Positions 1 to 11,960 of a DNA stretch of 64,000 nucleotides are shown here, piece after piece. Source of the DNA: Medicago truncatula (lineage: Eukaryota > Streptophyta > Magnoliopsida > Fabales > Fabaceae); NCBI RefSeq assembly GCF_003473485.1, contig NC_053045.1, positions 4,986,501 through 5,050,500 on the forward strand, in the 5' to 3' direction. The notes below the pieces were generated by a model that was not told the origin of the DNA, did no database searches, and saw only the letters and a list, made by a program, of their open reading frames with translations. The translations under genes were made by a program, and so were the position numbers. Every line of letters starts with the position of its first letter. Position 1 is the first letter of the stretch.

Positions 1-726
1 TCTATGGGTCAATATGCTTCCCCGCTTCTGATAAGACATATCTATAATTTAAAAAAAATTAACATCATTGAACAAAGAAAAATATCATAAAATCTAAGCA
101 CCATTCACAACACAATCTAAACAACATTCACAACATAATATAAATACCATTCAAAACCACATTGAACTTATAATCTAAACATCATTCCCATCAACTACAA
201 TTATCTATAACTATATAAACTAAGTAAATAATCAATGCAATTTTCATTTGGGCATTTTGTCAAACACTTTGTGTGCAAAGTATCAAACATATTCTCATTG
301 TGTTAATTTGACACCATTCAAAATCACATTCTACTTAAACATCAATTACATTCATTTACCAATTCATAAACTACACACGCAATCATCAAAATGTCAATTC
401 TTACGTAAACCCTAACCACATGCAAACTACCAAAATTTACAACAACAAAAAAACCTACACAAACTAACATTATGATTACAAATGATTAATACTACTTGTA
501 TTTTTTTGAAAATGATTGAGTTGATTTTCGTCCAATATCGATTTGAAGGAATTGGGAGAATCGGAGAAGTTTTGATTTTTTTTTGAAATTGATGCTTCTA
601 TTTCTTTATAAAGGACGCATCGGTAGTTAACTGCCAAGGAAACTTTGGTGGTTAACTACCGAGGGGGTATTTATGTATTTTACTGGTGTTTTTCAACCTT
701 TATGTTAAGTGTCAACAACAATTTTC
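1..726. mobile_element. Terminal part of a Mutator-like element (MULE), continuing beyond the window start
   Basis: The last ~115 bp (about 614-726) match the terminal inverted repeats of the complete MULE at 48925-55028. They include two copies of a GTTAACTGCC/GGTTAACTACC-type palindromic block and end in GTGTCAACAACAATTTTC, the reverse complement of that element's GAAAATTGTTGTTGACAC start. The following 9 bp (727-735, CAATTGTTA) would be the target-site duplication, but its partner lies outside the window. I saw no transposase reading frame in 1-600; that AT-rich sequence is assigned to the element only because it precedes the terminus. Confidence 0.6.
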
Positions 727-735
727 CAATTGTTA

Positions 736-2737
736 TTTGGTCCATAAAAAATAAGGCAAATTCTATGGTACACCCACGATATTTGAGTGTACCGGTAGAC
801 CCACTCTTTAAATTCATAGTTAAATGAGTTATTTTTTTATCATTTATAATTATAATAACTAAATCTTATTCATCAAAAGTGTCAACGAAATAATTTTTTA
901 TTTTTTTAGATTTTTATCACTCATAATTGAGAACATTCATTATTTTTTACGATAATATGTAAAAAAAAGTTACTATGATTCTTATAAACAATTAAATGAT
1001 GATTTTTCTTATGAAATGTTGTTCTATAAAATATAAATATTGACAAATAGCTATTTACTACATAAAAATTGATCGTTCATTTATAAAATTAAGAAGCAGG
1101 AGTACCGATACACCTCATTTTATGAGTGTACCGTATAAGTTCCCAAAAAATAATACGTGAAAATGATCAAGACTTGCCCCTATCAACAACAGATTCCATG
1201 CACGGTACTTGCAATTTGCAAATGAAAGTTGTTCCAAACCAAACCGGCATAAGGCCAAGTGTGAATATCCCAATGAAGACAAGGCACATATTCTTCAAAG
1301 AAAAGCACCACGAAGGTGCACGGGAAGCCCTGTGCGTATTGCAGTGCTGGAGCGCGTCAGGATTAATCCTAGCCGTCAGAATCATCTCTAGCGGCTTTCA
1401 AAACCTAGAGGCAGTTATCAACATACTCGACTATATAAGTGTGACTCAACATCATGATCAAAGTACAATCTCATTCACCCATTTTTTGCACACAATCCAC
1501 CTCTCGCACATACAGACTTGAGGGTGCACAATTCTCCTCTACTACTGAAGCTGCTTAGCACTGTGAACCACTGCAATAGCAGTCATCCTCACCAGAGAAC
1601 CACCAGCATGTTTCTTCAATCTTCAACTAACAAATCAAAAGTAAATGTCGAATAATAAAATGGCACAACATGAGAAGATCCAGATTAAAGAGTATGCACC
1701 ATGACGACAAATGGAATATCATGGCGATAACCCAACATAAACACCTACCATATTCAACATATATACAAATACGCACAGACAAGCAAAACAGATAGGCATC
1801 TTCTCTGCTAAAAGGAATGTATGAATTACCAAAATCTAAGATAAGGTATTAGTATCAAAGTCGATGTAGTGATGTCAATTACAAAATATTAACATTAGAT
1901 ATGATGTATTCATCTAGATAAGGAATTATGATCAAAGCATTCTTCACGATAAGTTGTTTTCATCTATGCATCAAATACCATGTGATCGAAATTGGAAGCA
2001 AAACGTAGAATATGAGGATCTTGATTCTTAATTGCATTCGAATGATATATGTTCTTCTTTTAACATGGTCTTATCTTCAACAAATGATACCCGAATTTCG
2101 GCAACTCTGGAAACTCTTCGTTCTGAAAGCTCAACTTGAGTAAAGGCTACTGGTGTACCTTTTTCCTCTAGTGAGGAAAGAAGACTTTCTTCCTCTAAGC
2201 TTCTCTTGTCGTTGTCACCCAAATTATTTGAGCCTTGAAACAATGGCCCCATTAAAGTATATGATGTTGTTGTCCCTAACGACAATCGTTTTCCTAAAAT
2301 CAGACAATATGTTGTCATACTATGTTTTTTAAAAGACATGTCAAATGACATCTTGGGGTATAGTCACTACAAACGTTACATAAAGATAAATGGACAAGGA
2401 ATGAAAAAAAATCATTAGAGACAAATCTGTGCTAAGGGATCATCACACAGGAGAAGCCTGTCCATCACGCAGGGTAAAGGGAAAATCTTCGACTACACTG
2501 CCTCGTGCCTACGCATCGCGCATGCTTGTTCCTTAATTAGTGGTTTTGGAACAAACATATAAGCCAGCAAGCTCTCGACATGAATTATCCAGTTTTTCAC
2601 GATGTAAAGCATAGAAAAGAGGTTTTGGAAGGCTAGAGGCTGGGGTAAAACATTTGGAAACAAGGTTCCATCATCCCAATCATCTAACAATGTATTGTTC
2701 TACATAAACTCAAGTCTGGGTTTAATTTCATCATGAG
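736..2737. other. Intergenic stretch, no gene supported
   Basis: I found nothing recognisable. A frame at 1126-1521 (+) overlaps a TATA-like CTATATAAGT at about 1430, and minus-strand frames lie at 2028-2351 and 2493-2690. None shows a domain, a splice structure or a start context that I recognise. The two minus-strand frames are adjacent and moderately less AT-rich than their surroundings, so a decayed gene fragment is possible but unproven. Confidence 0.3.
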
Positions 2738-2752
2738 TAGCTAGCTTTCTTT

Positions 2753-2834
2753 GTTTTTTTTTTTTGGTCAGGTACCCCGGCCTCTGCATATAATAATGCA
2801 TTGTCCTACCAACTGAGCTATGTTCACGGGACAA
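2753..2834 (-). mobile_element. tRNA-derived SINE, short copy
   Basis: On the minus strand the unit has a tRNA-like A-box region (GCTCAGTTGG), a degenerate B-box (CCGGGGTACC) and an A-rich tail, seen as T's on the plus strand at 2753-2765. Identical 15-bp flanks TAGCTAGCTTTCTTT at 2738-2752 and 2835-2849 are a convincing target-site duplication. A second member of the same family lies at 7393-7485. Confidence 0.75.
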
Positions 2835-2849
2835 TAGCTAGCTTTCTTT

Positions 2850-3540
2850 AATTAGGTCATATAGATGAATTTCTTCCTAGATATTTGAACCATGTAATCG
2901 TTTGAGAACTTCTTTATGCAATTGAATTCCTAATATTACTCAATTATTACTAGTTCTTAATGCTTTTTATATGTTTATGAATATGTTAATCGATGTATGT
3001 ATTTAATGACTATGACTATTAACTTTAGCTTTTGATCCATGATACGGGATATAGATTCAAACAATAATAGTTTTAAAGATATCATATTGCATTCGCGACA
3101 TTTTATTTGATGTTCTTAAAAACTTTCAATGAACACCGACTCACCTAAGATATTAGGGGGTTATGATCAAAATATAGTGTTAAGCACCAAGACATTATGC
3201 TTGATTATTTTGTGAATCAATGGGATACTAATGAATCACTTGTAGTAATTTAGGCACGATTACCAAATATTGAAGAAAAAGGGATTAAAAAAAAATACTT
3301 AATCACCTTTCTTTCCTGATTTATTCGAAAACTTAATTGGATTGCAAACCATTCCTCCCCAATTTTACAGATCCTAAGTATAATTGATCAATGGATTGAT
3401 ATTGAAACAATCTATGTGGAGATTCACCTTATAAATATTAATTAATACTTGGGGAGTCCCTCTCTTATATATCATTTTACTCAAGTTGGGGAGGCCCAGC
3501 TCTATAGAGCTGCTTGCACCTCTTCAGGCCCGGCCCTGCT
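2850..3540. other. Intergenic stretch, nothing identified
   Basis: AT-rich sequence without a reading frame, RNA gene or repeat that I can name. Confidence 0.4.
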
Positions 3541-3544
3541 CAAC

Positions 3545-3842
3545 AATGAAATAACTTTAAGTCCTAACGTCAAGTAGTGGAAGTTCTTATTAAAAGGGTC
3601 AAACTTCAAACGTTTTGGTGGTTGAAGGCTAACTACATCTTGTTCGTTTTTGATTATTCTTATTGGAGACAAAATCCTTTACCTTGTTTACAGACTGTTT
3701 TGTAAAGTCTGTTTTTGGTTTTTGTTTATGGCTGACATAGCCTTTTTGTATTGTAATCAACTTTCTCAGCTTTCTCTGGCACATCTTGTGCTTGAGGGAC
3801 TGATTATTTTATTATATTTCTATTAGTTTCTTCAAAAAAATA
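3545..3842 (+). mobile_element. Possible 3' end of a LINE retrotransposon
   Basis: The stretch around 3690-3842 resembles plant L1-type 3' ends. It is T/G-rich, contains a CTCAGCTTTCTCTGG-like block and 'CTTGTGCTT', then a T-rich segment, and ends in a short A run. No reverse transcriptase frame is present, so this would be a 5'-truncated copy. I could not delimit target-site duplications. The call rests on overall resemblance. Confidence 0.35.
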
Positions 3843-4308
3843 AGTAAAATAATAATCCTATAATCCGATGTGACATGTAATATCGATGATTGCCAAGGAA
3901 AAAAAAAATGTTCAACAATTACGTAGACATGAAGAAAATAATAAAGTCTCAAAATCTAACTGTTTCAATTACGTTGGCCTCTTCTTTCGTTAAAAGAAAA
4001 AAAATTAAGTCGGCCTCACAATCTGATTATGAGGTTTTTATTTAGGGTTTTTATTTATCCACTTAGTAATTCCCCCTGATGTACCTTTGGTTTATATCAA
4101 GGTTCTTACTCAAGGGGTAGTCACATTTTATAGTGCACATTTCACACTATTTATTATCAAGGTTCACATCAATAGTCCAATTTAAACAAATCTCAATAGT
4201 TCATATATGTGAAACCGTGATAACGAGCCAGATTCACACAATAGAGAATCAACCACATAATACATTCAAGTAGGGTTCATGTTCCCTCTCCCTCTCCTTC
4301 TCCCCCTC

Positions 4309-4311
<3 letters not shown>

Positions 4312-4349
<38 letters not shown>
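4312..4349. repeat. (CT)n microsatellite
   Basis: About 19 uninterrupted CT dinucleotides inside a longer pyrimidine-rich tract (about 4278-4375). The rest of 3845-4960 is AT-rich and has no gene I can support. Confidence 0.95.
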
Positions 4350-4352
<3 letters not shown>

Positions 4353-4971
4353 CATCTCCCTCTTCTCTCTCATATGTTTCCAATATGTCTCCTATTTCTC
4401 TTTTTCACATCTCTCTATCTCGTCTATATCTCTCGTCAAAGTCATATTATTTTATCAGGTGCATAGACATATCAAATAAGGTGCAGTACAAAATTAGTTC
4501 GCATGTACGTCAAACACAATGAAGTATGTAGAATTATGGATTCTCCATTACTATTCGATCAAGTATTTACTATTTTACAAACGAAACATATCCTTAAAAT
4601 AATTAAAAAGAAACTTGCAAAGTATCCCAAGAAAATTAATAGATTACAAAAAATAAAAATACATGAGATAAATAAAAAAAACATAGATTACTACAATATT
4701 TTAGAACTCATGTTGTATCCTTGCTTAGTACAGTATTGTGTAACCTTTTGCCTCTAATCCAGGCCTTCTGCTTGGATTACCGGCAGTTAAAAAATAAACT
4801 ATCATATTAACTAATTACTATATATATCCAAGATTTTAAATTATAAAATGACCCTACCATTGCAAATTTAGCCAAATCTACCCCTAAACTCTTGCAATCT
4901 ATAAAATATTACCTATTTCAAAGATACAAAACTAATATCATAATTCAAAACCTTAATTAAGTTATACCTCT

Positions 4972-6749
4972 CTATTGTCTCTCTAACTTGTTTAATAGAG
5001 CTGTGATCAAAGCATCTCTCTTCTCAGCCCTAGCTTCTTCTCTAATCCTCCTTTGTTCTTCCCTTTCTCTCCATCTTTGTTCCATCAATATCCTCTCATT
5101 CTCAAGCATTTCCATTTGTTGTCTCCACTCCATCTCCCTCAACCTCCTTTCATTCTCTCTAGCTTCAAATGCTTCCATCCATTGTGCTTCAATTTGCAAT
5201 TGTTGTCTCATGAACTCATCCAAAATTTCCTTCAAATTGCGGAAGAAACTTTTGCTACTACCGCTTTCGTTTTCTACCTTTGCTTTCTTCTTCTTTCTAT
5301 TGCTACCCTTTTGAGACACTGCTTCACTTTCTTCATTACCATCGTCTTCATCGTCATCGGTTGAAAGGTGTGTAGCCTTCTTCTTCGATCCGTCTTCAGC
5401 TTCAGTCCATAACATTCTCTGCATCCTTGCTGTGAAAATTGTTTGAAGTTCATTGTAAAATGGAAATTGTTGTTTCAACACTTCTGTCTCCATTGTTTCA
5501 CATCCCTTTACATGTCAAAAAATAAATGTAGCACCCTTAGCACATATAAAAACCTATAAAACCATGCAACAAATTTTTTAACTTCGACGCTGGAAAACAA
5601 TTAAATTAGCGAAATAATTAATAGAGCGAAAAATGTGTCATCCGTGTCTAATTAATGACGAAGAAAATACTTTTTTTCACTAAACTTTGTGATGAAGAAA
5701 ATACTTTTCTTAACTAAATTTTGTGATGAAGAAAATAATGATGAGTTTAGGTTTTTTCATCTCTAATTTTTGGCACTGATTTTACTTTATGTTGTAACTA
5801 TTGCAGTATACCCATATTAATTTTCTATATCACAAAAAATTACCAATAGCATGGTAATATATACTTTGCATGCATTAACACTAATTAATCAGTCACAACT
5901 TCTCCATACACCAATTTATCTTAACTATTTTATTGAGGTACATATATATACACTAAATTTAAGTTTTTTTTTTTTTGACATGGAACTAAATTTAAGTTGC
6001 AACATTATTTGATGAGATTTTTTTTGCAACATTTCATATTTCCCAGTTCCCACCTTATGATATAGTAGACTAATGTTTAGCCAGATGCTTGGCGTGACAA
6101 TTTTTAAAAAAAGTGATTAAGTACTTTTTTTTTTTGAGAGAAGAGATTAAGTAATTAATAATTTGATTTTCAAGATTTTGAGTCACATACACAACAATTA
6201 TATATGAATTTCTTTTTTTATGTAAATCATATATCAATCTGCGCAACTTAGATACTAACAAGAAGTAACTTAGATCATTAAAAAAAAAAAAAAAAAACAA
6301 GAAGTAACTTAGATTTATTGATTTTTTTGACAAAGAAGTAACTTAGATCTATTTCAAAGATCGATATTTCTTCACAATTATTTTTTCATACGCATCAACT
6401 TCAAACAAAATATGAAAATATATGAATAAAATTTTGAACATACCTTATAGCGAGTAACAAGGTTTTTCCACTTGCACTTACACTGTTCTGCACTTCTATG
6501 ATAACCCTTTTCCTTCATATGGTTGGAAATAACTTCCCACAACTGTTTGTTTCTTTTAGTCTCCATGAAAGTTTGATCAAGCTCCGCTCGAATCAGCAGA
6601 AACTCGTTCGTCTCTTGTATGCTCCATTGAGGAAACCTATCAGAAACATCAACAACGTTAATTGTGTTATTTATATTATGAAGATGAAGATTTTGTTGTT
6701 GTTGTTGATGTTGTCTTTGGTTCTTGTGATGGAATTGATGCCCTTCCAT
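4972..6749 (-). CDS. GT-3-type trihelix transcription factor, two exons
   Basis: Exon 1 is 6749-6444 (ATG at 6749; donor GTATG at 6443) and exon 2 is 5505-4972 (acceptor AG at 5507-5506; stop TAG). The 938-bp phase-0 intron joins them into 279 residues. Residues about 36-102 form the trihelix DNA-binding domain, with the regularly spaced tryptophans W42, W71 and W94 and an RSAEQC..KWKNLVTRYK helix-3 signature. Exon 2 continues with the GT-3-specific QQFPFYNE..TIFTARMQRMLW segment, an acidic patch (about 152-158), a lysine-rich likely nuclear signal (about 172-179) and a long Glu/Arg-rich coiled coil (about 190-276). Domain order and length match Arabidopsis GT-3a/GT-3b, which bind GT elements in the nucleus and dimerise. 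The N-terminus is Gln/His-rich. A longer upstream in-frame start exists (6893), but the hydrophobic extension it adds is unlike the family, so I chose 6749. The gene looks intact. Confidence 0.92.
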
Positions 6750-6893
6750 TGAAATTAAAATTGAATGAGATAAAGAAAAGTTTCTAGAAAGAAAGAAAAG
6801 AAGATGATATCTCTGATTACAAGGAAAAATTAAGATGAGAAAGAAAAGAAGAGAAAGTAAAAGAAAGATTTTATATGTGATTGGTGTGAACAC

Positions 6894-7378
6894 ATGACGC
6901 AGTTTGTGATGTGAATGGCTTGAGAAGGAAAAAGAGAGATTTGCTTTGGTAGGACACTCTTTTTCTGTTTCTAGATATTGTACGGTTATTTTCCTTCTGT
7001 TTTTTTAAGGAAAAATTATACTATGAACTTTTTAATTATATGAAAATATAGATGAGGAGAAACATGCAAGATAATTAATGAAGAAGTACACCACTTTGTG
7101 ATGATTTCCCACTTAATTAATCTACGTGTAGCTTACCAATATTAATTAATGATAATGTGTTAAAAAAGAGTTTACCAATAATAAAGAAACTTTCTTGTCA
7201 AAAAAATTAGTAATAAAGATACTCTTAAAAAATGGATTGGGTCAAGATGATCTTTGTTATGATTTGATGCAATTTCAAAAACTAGATTGAGCTTATTTTG
7301 TAGGGATCTTTTAAAGTCCCTGCCCTTGGGAGGCTATTACCAACATCAACATGATGCATTTATCATCAATCATAAAAT
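6894..7378. other. Upstream region of the GT-3 gene
   Basis: AT-rich, with no reading frame and no repeat that I can name. It presumably holds the promoter of the minus-strand GT-3 gene, but I could not single out a convincing TATA box. Confidence 0.35.
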
Positions 7379-7394
7379 CATAAGCTAGCTAATT

Positions 7395-7484
7395 TTTTTT
7401 TTTTTTTTTGTTGTATAGAGTTCGAACCCCGGACTTTGTATATATTATGCATTGTTCTCACCAACTGAGCGAAGCTCATAGGGA
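7395..7484 (-). mobile_element. tRNA-derived SINE, second copy of the 2753 family
   Basis: Read on the minus strand: an A-box-like GCTCAGTTGGTGAG, a good B-box GGGGTTCGAACTC, then a poly-A tail (T run at 7393-7409 on the plus strand). The flanks CATAAGCTAGCTAATTT (from 7379) and CATAAACTAGCTAAATTT (7485-7502) form a slightly decayed target-site duplication. Confidence 0.72.
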
Positions 7485-7537
7485 CATAAACTAGCTAAAT
7501 TTGCTAAGCGATATACATTTTTGGTCTTTATTATAAG

Positions 7538-7540
<3 letters not shown>

Positions 7541-7574
<34 letters not shown>
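7541..7574. repeat. (AT)n microsatellite
   Basis: About 17 uninterrupted AT dinucleotides. Confidence 0.95.
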
Positions 7575-7578
<4 letters not shown>

Positions 7579-7697
7579 TTATTGAATAAGTGATGTATGT
7601 GATCTATAATATAGACCGCGTACATAATTTATTGAATAAACCTAAGGAATAAAATTTTGTTTATAATAGTGACGACGGAAGGTGGACTAGTTATGCA

Positions 7698-7986
7698 CTA
7701 TTCCTTCCGTCCCTTAATGAGTGATCCTTTTTAAAAAATATTGTATTAAAATAATTGATCCATTTCACTTTTCAATGCAATATTAATTATTATTTTTTTC
7801 TTCCAATTATACTTTAATTAATACCATTATCATCATTATAAATTTTATATATTCTAATTTGCATTTATGATAATGGAAAATGCATCAATATTTAACAAGA
7901 ACATTTAAATCATTTTTCTCTCTCCTTCAATTATATATTTTTCTTAATTAGCAAACAACACACTTTATTTAGAGCGGAGGGAGTAA
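7698..7986. mobile_element. Stowaway-like MITE, diverged
   Basis: Begins with an ATTCCTTCCGTCCC-type end and finishes with GCGGAGGGAGTAAT, the inverted counterpart, around about 260 bp of AT-rich non-coding sequence. This terminal sequence is typical of the CTCCCTCCGT-ended elements of plants. Boundaries are approximate. The segment 7990-8590 beyond it holds nothing recognisable. Confidence 0.55.
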
Positions 7987-8763
7987 TGTTTTTTTTTTAG
8001 GAATTATGCACTAATCTTTTGTTGAGAAGTATATGCACCAAATATTATTTTATGTTATCTCTTTATTTTATTGTATCGTGTATTATTTTTCCAACGAGTT
8101 AATTTACTTGTGACACACACAACACAAGACTCACAATGGTTTCAGTTTATTCTGATCTGTCTACGCGTAAACTTTGTTCCACTTTTGTTTAAGTGTTTTC
8201 CCATTTGTTGCGTCTACGCATCGTCACGCTGACCCATGCTATCACATTTATTCTTCTTGTTGACCATTTTCACCACATTACTTGGATAGGAAGCTTTTTC
8301 CTTCGTACTATATTCTTTTTCAATTCTATTTTTTGACTGATTTCTTTGCAAACTCCTTTCGATACTCATTAATTATTGGATTAATAAGTGCTATAAAATA
8401 GAAATAATTGATAAATTTTACGTAAAAAAAGTTAATTTTTATTATTTCAATGTCTTGAATACATAATTTTTAAGATAAAATTTTTACTTTAAACTTATAA
8501 ACTTATAAACAAGGACATTTGTTAGCATCTCTCTTAATTATTTAACATTACAAATCAAATACATAATTAAATTTAGAGTAAATTACAACCTCTCCTCTAA
8601 AAGAAGCATGAATTACACTACCAATATCTTTAGCTTCAAAACTTTTTTACATTTTAATATGTATGGTGTCTGACCTAACTGCCTTGTCATTATTCATCCT
8701 TTTTAACACTTTTTTTTTAGCTCATGTTCATCCTCTCTAATGCCCGGTCTGTCTATCTCCAAT

Positions 8764-9073
8764 CAGGGGCGGAGCCACCCCCCAGCTAGCTTGGGCTAGT
8801 GCCCAGACTCGGCTCCAACTTTCTTTGTAGCAAGCCAAACCATTACTAGAATTTTTAGCTTTTCCTGCGGATTTACCTGCGGATTTTTGAGTAAATTCCG
8901 CAGGAAACACATTTCCTGCAGATTTTGCCAAGGATTTAGGTTCCGCAGGAAAGATATATCTGTAGGAAATGTGAAATTATCTGCAGAAAATGTGAAATTA
9001 TTTGCAGGAAGGAAGTAACGTTTTGCGATAAATTTTTTGCCCAGGCTCTATAAAATTCCTAGCTCCGCCACTG
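8764..9073. mobile_element. hAT-like MITE with perfect 8-bp target-site duplication
   Basis: Ends are CAGGGGCGGAGC and GCTCCGCCACTG, near-perfect inverted repeats. The flanks are TCTCCAAT at 8756-8763 and 9074-9081. The paralogous unit near 14090 carries a single TCTCCAAT with no insertion (an empty site), which fixes both boundaries. The 310-bp interior is non-coding and rich in CCTGCGGA/TCCGCAGG inverted motifs. The 8-bp duplication and CAG terminus point to hAT. Confidence 0.85.
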
Positions 9074-9224
9074 TCTCCAATAAAATCTCATATCCCTCCA
9101 TCATTTACATTTTTTTATGAACCAAAATTTTACATTCTTCATCTTTGATACACTTCACTTGACCCAAGCATCGCAACTTTCTTTCATGTACCAAGCTTAT
9201 ATATATTCCCCTCCTTGGTGCCTA

Positions 9225-9762
9225 GGGTATGTTTGTTTTAAAGGAAAGAAAGTGATGAAGAGAGAAAGGTGAGGGAAAAAAAGATTTTCCCTAGTTTGGA
9301 ACTCTCCAAAAAGGTTAATGAAAGAAAGAATATACGCGGGACCCATGTTGAAAACCTTTCCACCCACATGTGGAGGGAAAGCTTGAGAAACACAAGTGTT
9401 ATGTTTAAAATGTCCAAAATGCCCCAACTTTTTTTTTTATTCATTTTACTATGTCTTTTTTTTATTTATTTTTTCAATTCATGCGTAACTTATTTTTTTT
9501 TTAAATAATTCACTACTTAACTTTTTGTTCGTAGATACATATGTTTTATGTCATTTTATTTTTTCACTGAACAATTGTTTATATATACTAACATATTATA
9601 TTTATTTAAGGGTATTTATGTCAACTACCAAATGTAAGTCTTTCTTTTCTCCAACTTTCTATTTCAATTTCTCTTGTACCAAACAACCAAAACAATCATC
9701 TCACTTTCTACTATTTTTCTTTCCTTAAACCTTTCACTTTTTATTTTGAATCCAAACAAAAC
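9225..9762. mobile_element. PIF/Harbinger-like MITE
   Basis: Ends GGGTATGTTTGTTTTAAAGG and (inverted) GTTTTGTTTGGATTC bracket 538 bp of non-coding sequence. Flanking trinucleotides are CTA on both sides (9222-9224, 9763-9765). The paralogous unit near 14306 reads straight through as GCGACTAAGTGTTGAG, which is an empty site. Reading frames inside (9197-9728) lie in the element and are not genes. Confidence 0.7.
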
Positions 9763-9765
9763 CTA

Positions 9766-10808
9766 AGTGTTGAGAATATAATAAAAAGAGAGACTAACTT
9801 ACCATTGTGCAACTGTTAAGACAATTAGAAAAGCTATGATAGAGTACAGTAGAGCATGATAACTAGTTTACACTTGTGTTAGCTTATAAATAGAATTCAC
9901 CACCATCATAACAAACTCAATTTAATAATAACATATTTGCTTCAATATGTTATTTATGCTTCCTCTCAGGATTCACACTTTCACTTTCTTAATACTATGG
10001 ATTGATCTGGCCAGTCAAAATGTTGAGTTATGACTGCTCACCGCTTTATTGACCTTTTTCTTAGCTTCCTTCACATTTTTAAGGTTAGACCAAACTTTAA
10101 AACTTTTTTTTTTTATTCCACTTGAACATTTTCTTTCTACCACCAAATTTGTTTACCCTTGGGTAAAAAAATCTTTTGATTCTCTCAACGTTTCTTTTGC
10201 TACTTTTGTTAAATTGTAGTAATCTAGCACTAAAGCTCACTCTCCATCAATGTATTATAAAAATTACAAAGACATAACATATCAATTCAATCCAATATTT
10301 TTTTTGGGTAAGATGGTTCAGATCTCTTATATGTTAAGAATGCAACACATTAACACTTCTGAGGAAATTTTAAAAGTTGATAAGCGAAAAAAGTTGATGA
10401 ATTCAGTCTATTAAATTAACTATACAATATTTTGTCTCGTGCACTCTCTTTTAGATAAGAGATGTTTAACATGACCAAAATAAACATAAAGCTAGATTTT
10501 AAGTATTGAGAGTTTGTTTCCTAAAATGTATAGAACAACGTTACCTGTTTTGAAGTGCACTCTCTTTATGCTTCCTTTTTTGAAGTATGTATAGAACAAC
10601 GTTACCTAAAATTTATTTTAAGTGTTGAGAGTTCGTTTCCTAAAATGTTTCTTGAAACGCATACTATTATTTGTGCACTTTATTATGACAGACACCATAT
10701 TTTAATTGTTGATTATAATCACGTTGTGACATTCTTCTTCTTCATATCGTCCAAAAGCAAACAAAGGTGACAACACTTTCATAATATAAGTATTACCTTA
10801 TATGCATG
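9766..10808. other. Downstream flank of NCR copy 1, no gene
   Basis: AT-rich. It contains a local direct repeat (about 10526-10570 and 10580-10660 share TATAGAACAACGTTACCT and a following AAGTATTGAGAGTT-type block). I saw no coding sequence. From 10809 the sequence matches the 3' flanks of the other NCR units. Confidence 0.4.
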
Positions 10809-10886
10809 CCTAGGAAGTTCAAAGGACAACATTATTTAAATTAAAGTGTGAGACAAGTCATAAACGTAACAACATTATAAAATAAA

Positions 10887-11737
10887 GGCTTAAATATGAT
10901 TTTCGTTCCTGCAAAAAAAAAAAAATGAAACACGTCCTTGCAAATTTTTTTTTTGTTTGAAAAAGGTCTCTGACCCCACTTCATCATTAATTTGACATGG
11001 TTTTGCCCACGTGGTAGTGCTGACCGTGCAACTTTTGCCACGTGACGATGACGAGACATGCAACATAATAAAAAACATAAGACATATTTTTTTAATTTTG
11101 AAAATAGTTTTTAAAAATAAAAGAACTGAAAATAAATAAAAAAAATTCAAATATTTTTTTCGATTATAAAATTTTTAAATATATATTTTTTACAAATATG
11201 AAAAAATTAAAAAAATTAGTTTTTTTTTAAATATGGAAATAATATTTTGAAAATTAAAATATGATAAGATAATTTTTAAAAATTATATAATCTCAAAATT
11301 AATAACTTTTGAAAATATATAATTTTCAAATTAAATAAATTTATTTTTGGAAAATTTAATTTTCACTTTTTAATTTAATTTTAAGAGTTTTTTTTTGTCA
11401 AAAAAAAAAGTTTTTCGAAAATTTTAATTTTGAAAGTTTCTTTTTCAATTTTTCTTATGATTTTTAAATTTATTTTCAGATTTTTTTAATTTTAAAAAAT
11501 AATTTTCAGAAATTTTATTTATTTTTTAATTATGTGGATTGTCTTGTCAGCGCCACGTGACAAAAGTTGCACAGTCAGTAACTGCCATATGGCAAGAACC
11601 ATGCCAAATCTGAGCAGAAGTAGGGTCAGAGACGTTTTTCAAACAATTTTTTTTGCAAGGACGTTTTTCATTTTTTTTTTGCTGGGACGAAAACCAAAAC
11701 TGACCCAAATTATAGGGACGAAAATCACATTTAAGCC
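10887..11737. mobile_element. Non-autonomous MULE-type element with long inverted repeats and perfect 9-bp TSD
   Basis: The element begins GGCTTAAATATGATTTTCG and ends with the inverted CGAAAATCACATTTAAGCC. The inverted repeats stay alignable for about 190 bp at each end and include a CACGTGG/CCACGTG-containing segment. Perfect 9-bp direct repeats TAAAATAAA lie at 10878-10886 and 11738-11746. The NCR copy 2 flank (about 14653-14663) shows the same site uninterrupted. The 851-bp interior is extremely AT-rich and non-coding. TSD length and long inverted repeats fit Mutator-like elements. Confidence 0.85.
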
Positions 11738-11960
11738 TAAAATAAACATTGATATGCCATGCAAATAAAGTTTTATGTTTAAAAAGAAATAAAATTAACA
11801 ATTACAATTACTATCATCGACATTTACATTTCAAACAAAATATTGGGGACGAAAAATTTAATATTATTATATTGATGGCAATAATCAGCAATGACCATTT
11901 TATAATTATTCAACATAACATTTTGACTCCGTCCCTTGAGATTTTCATATTATGAATCTC

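Noticed and set aside
2769..2832. A tRNA gene
   Set aside because: Only parts of the A and B boxes are present, there is no cloverleaf or anticodon arm, and poly-A and target-site duplications show it is a SINE.
4988..5364. Plus-strand frames of 103-108 codons
   Set aside because: Antisense shadows of the Glu/Arg-rich coiled coil in exon 2 of the GT-3 gene.
9197..9728. Five frames on both strands
   Set aside because: All fall in the Harbinger-like MITE, are low in complexity, and are absent from the paralogous unit.
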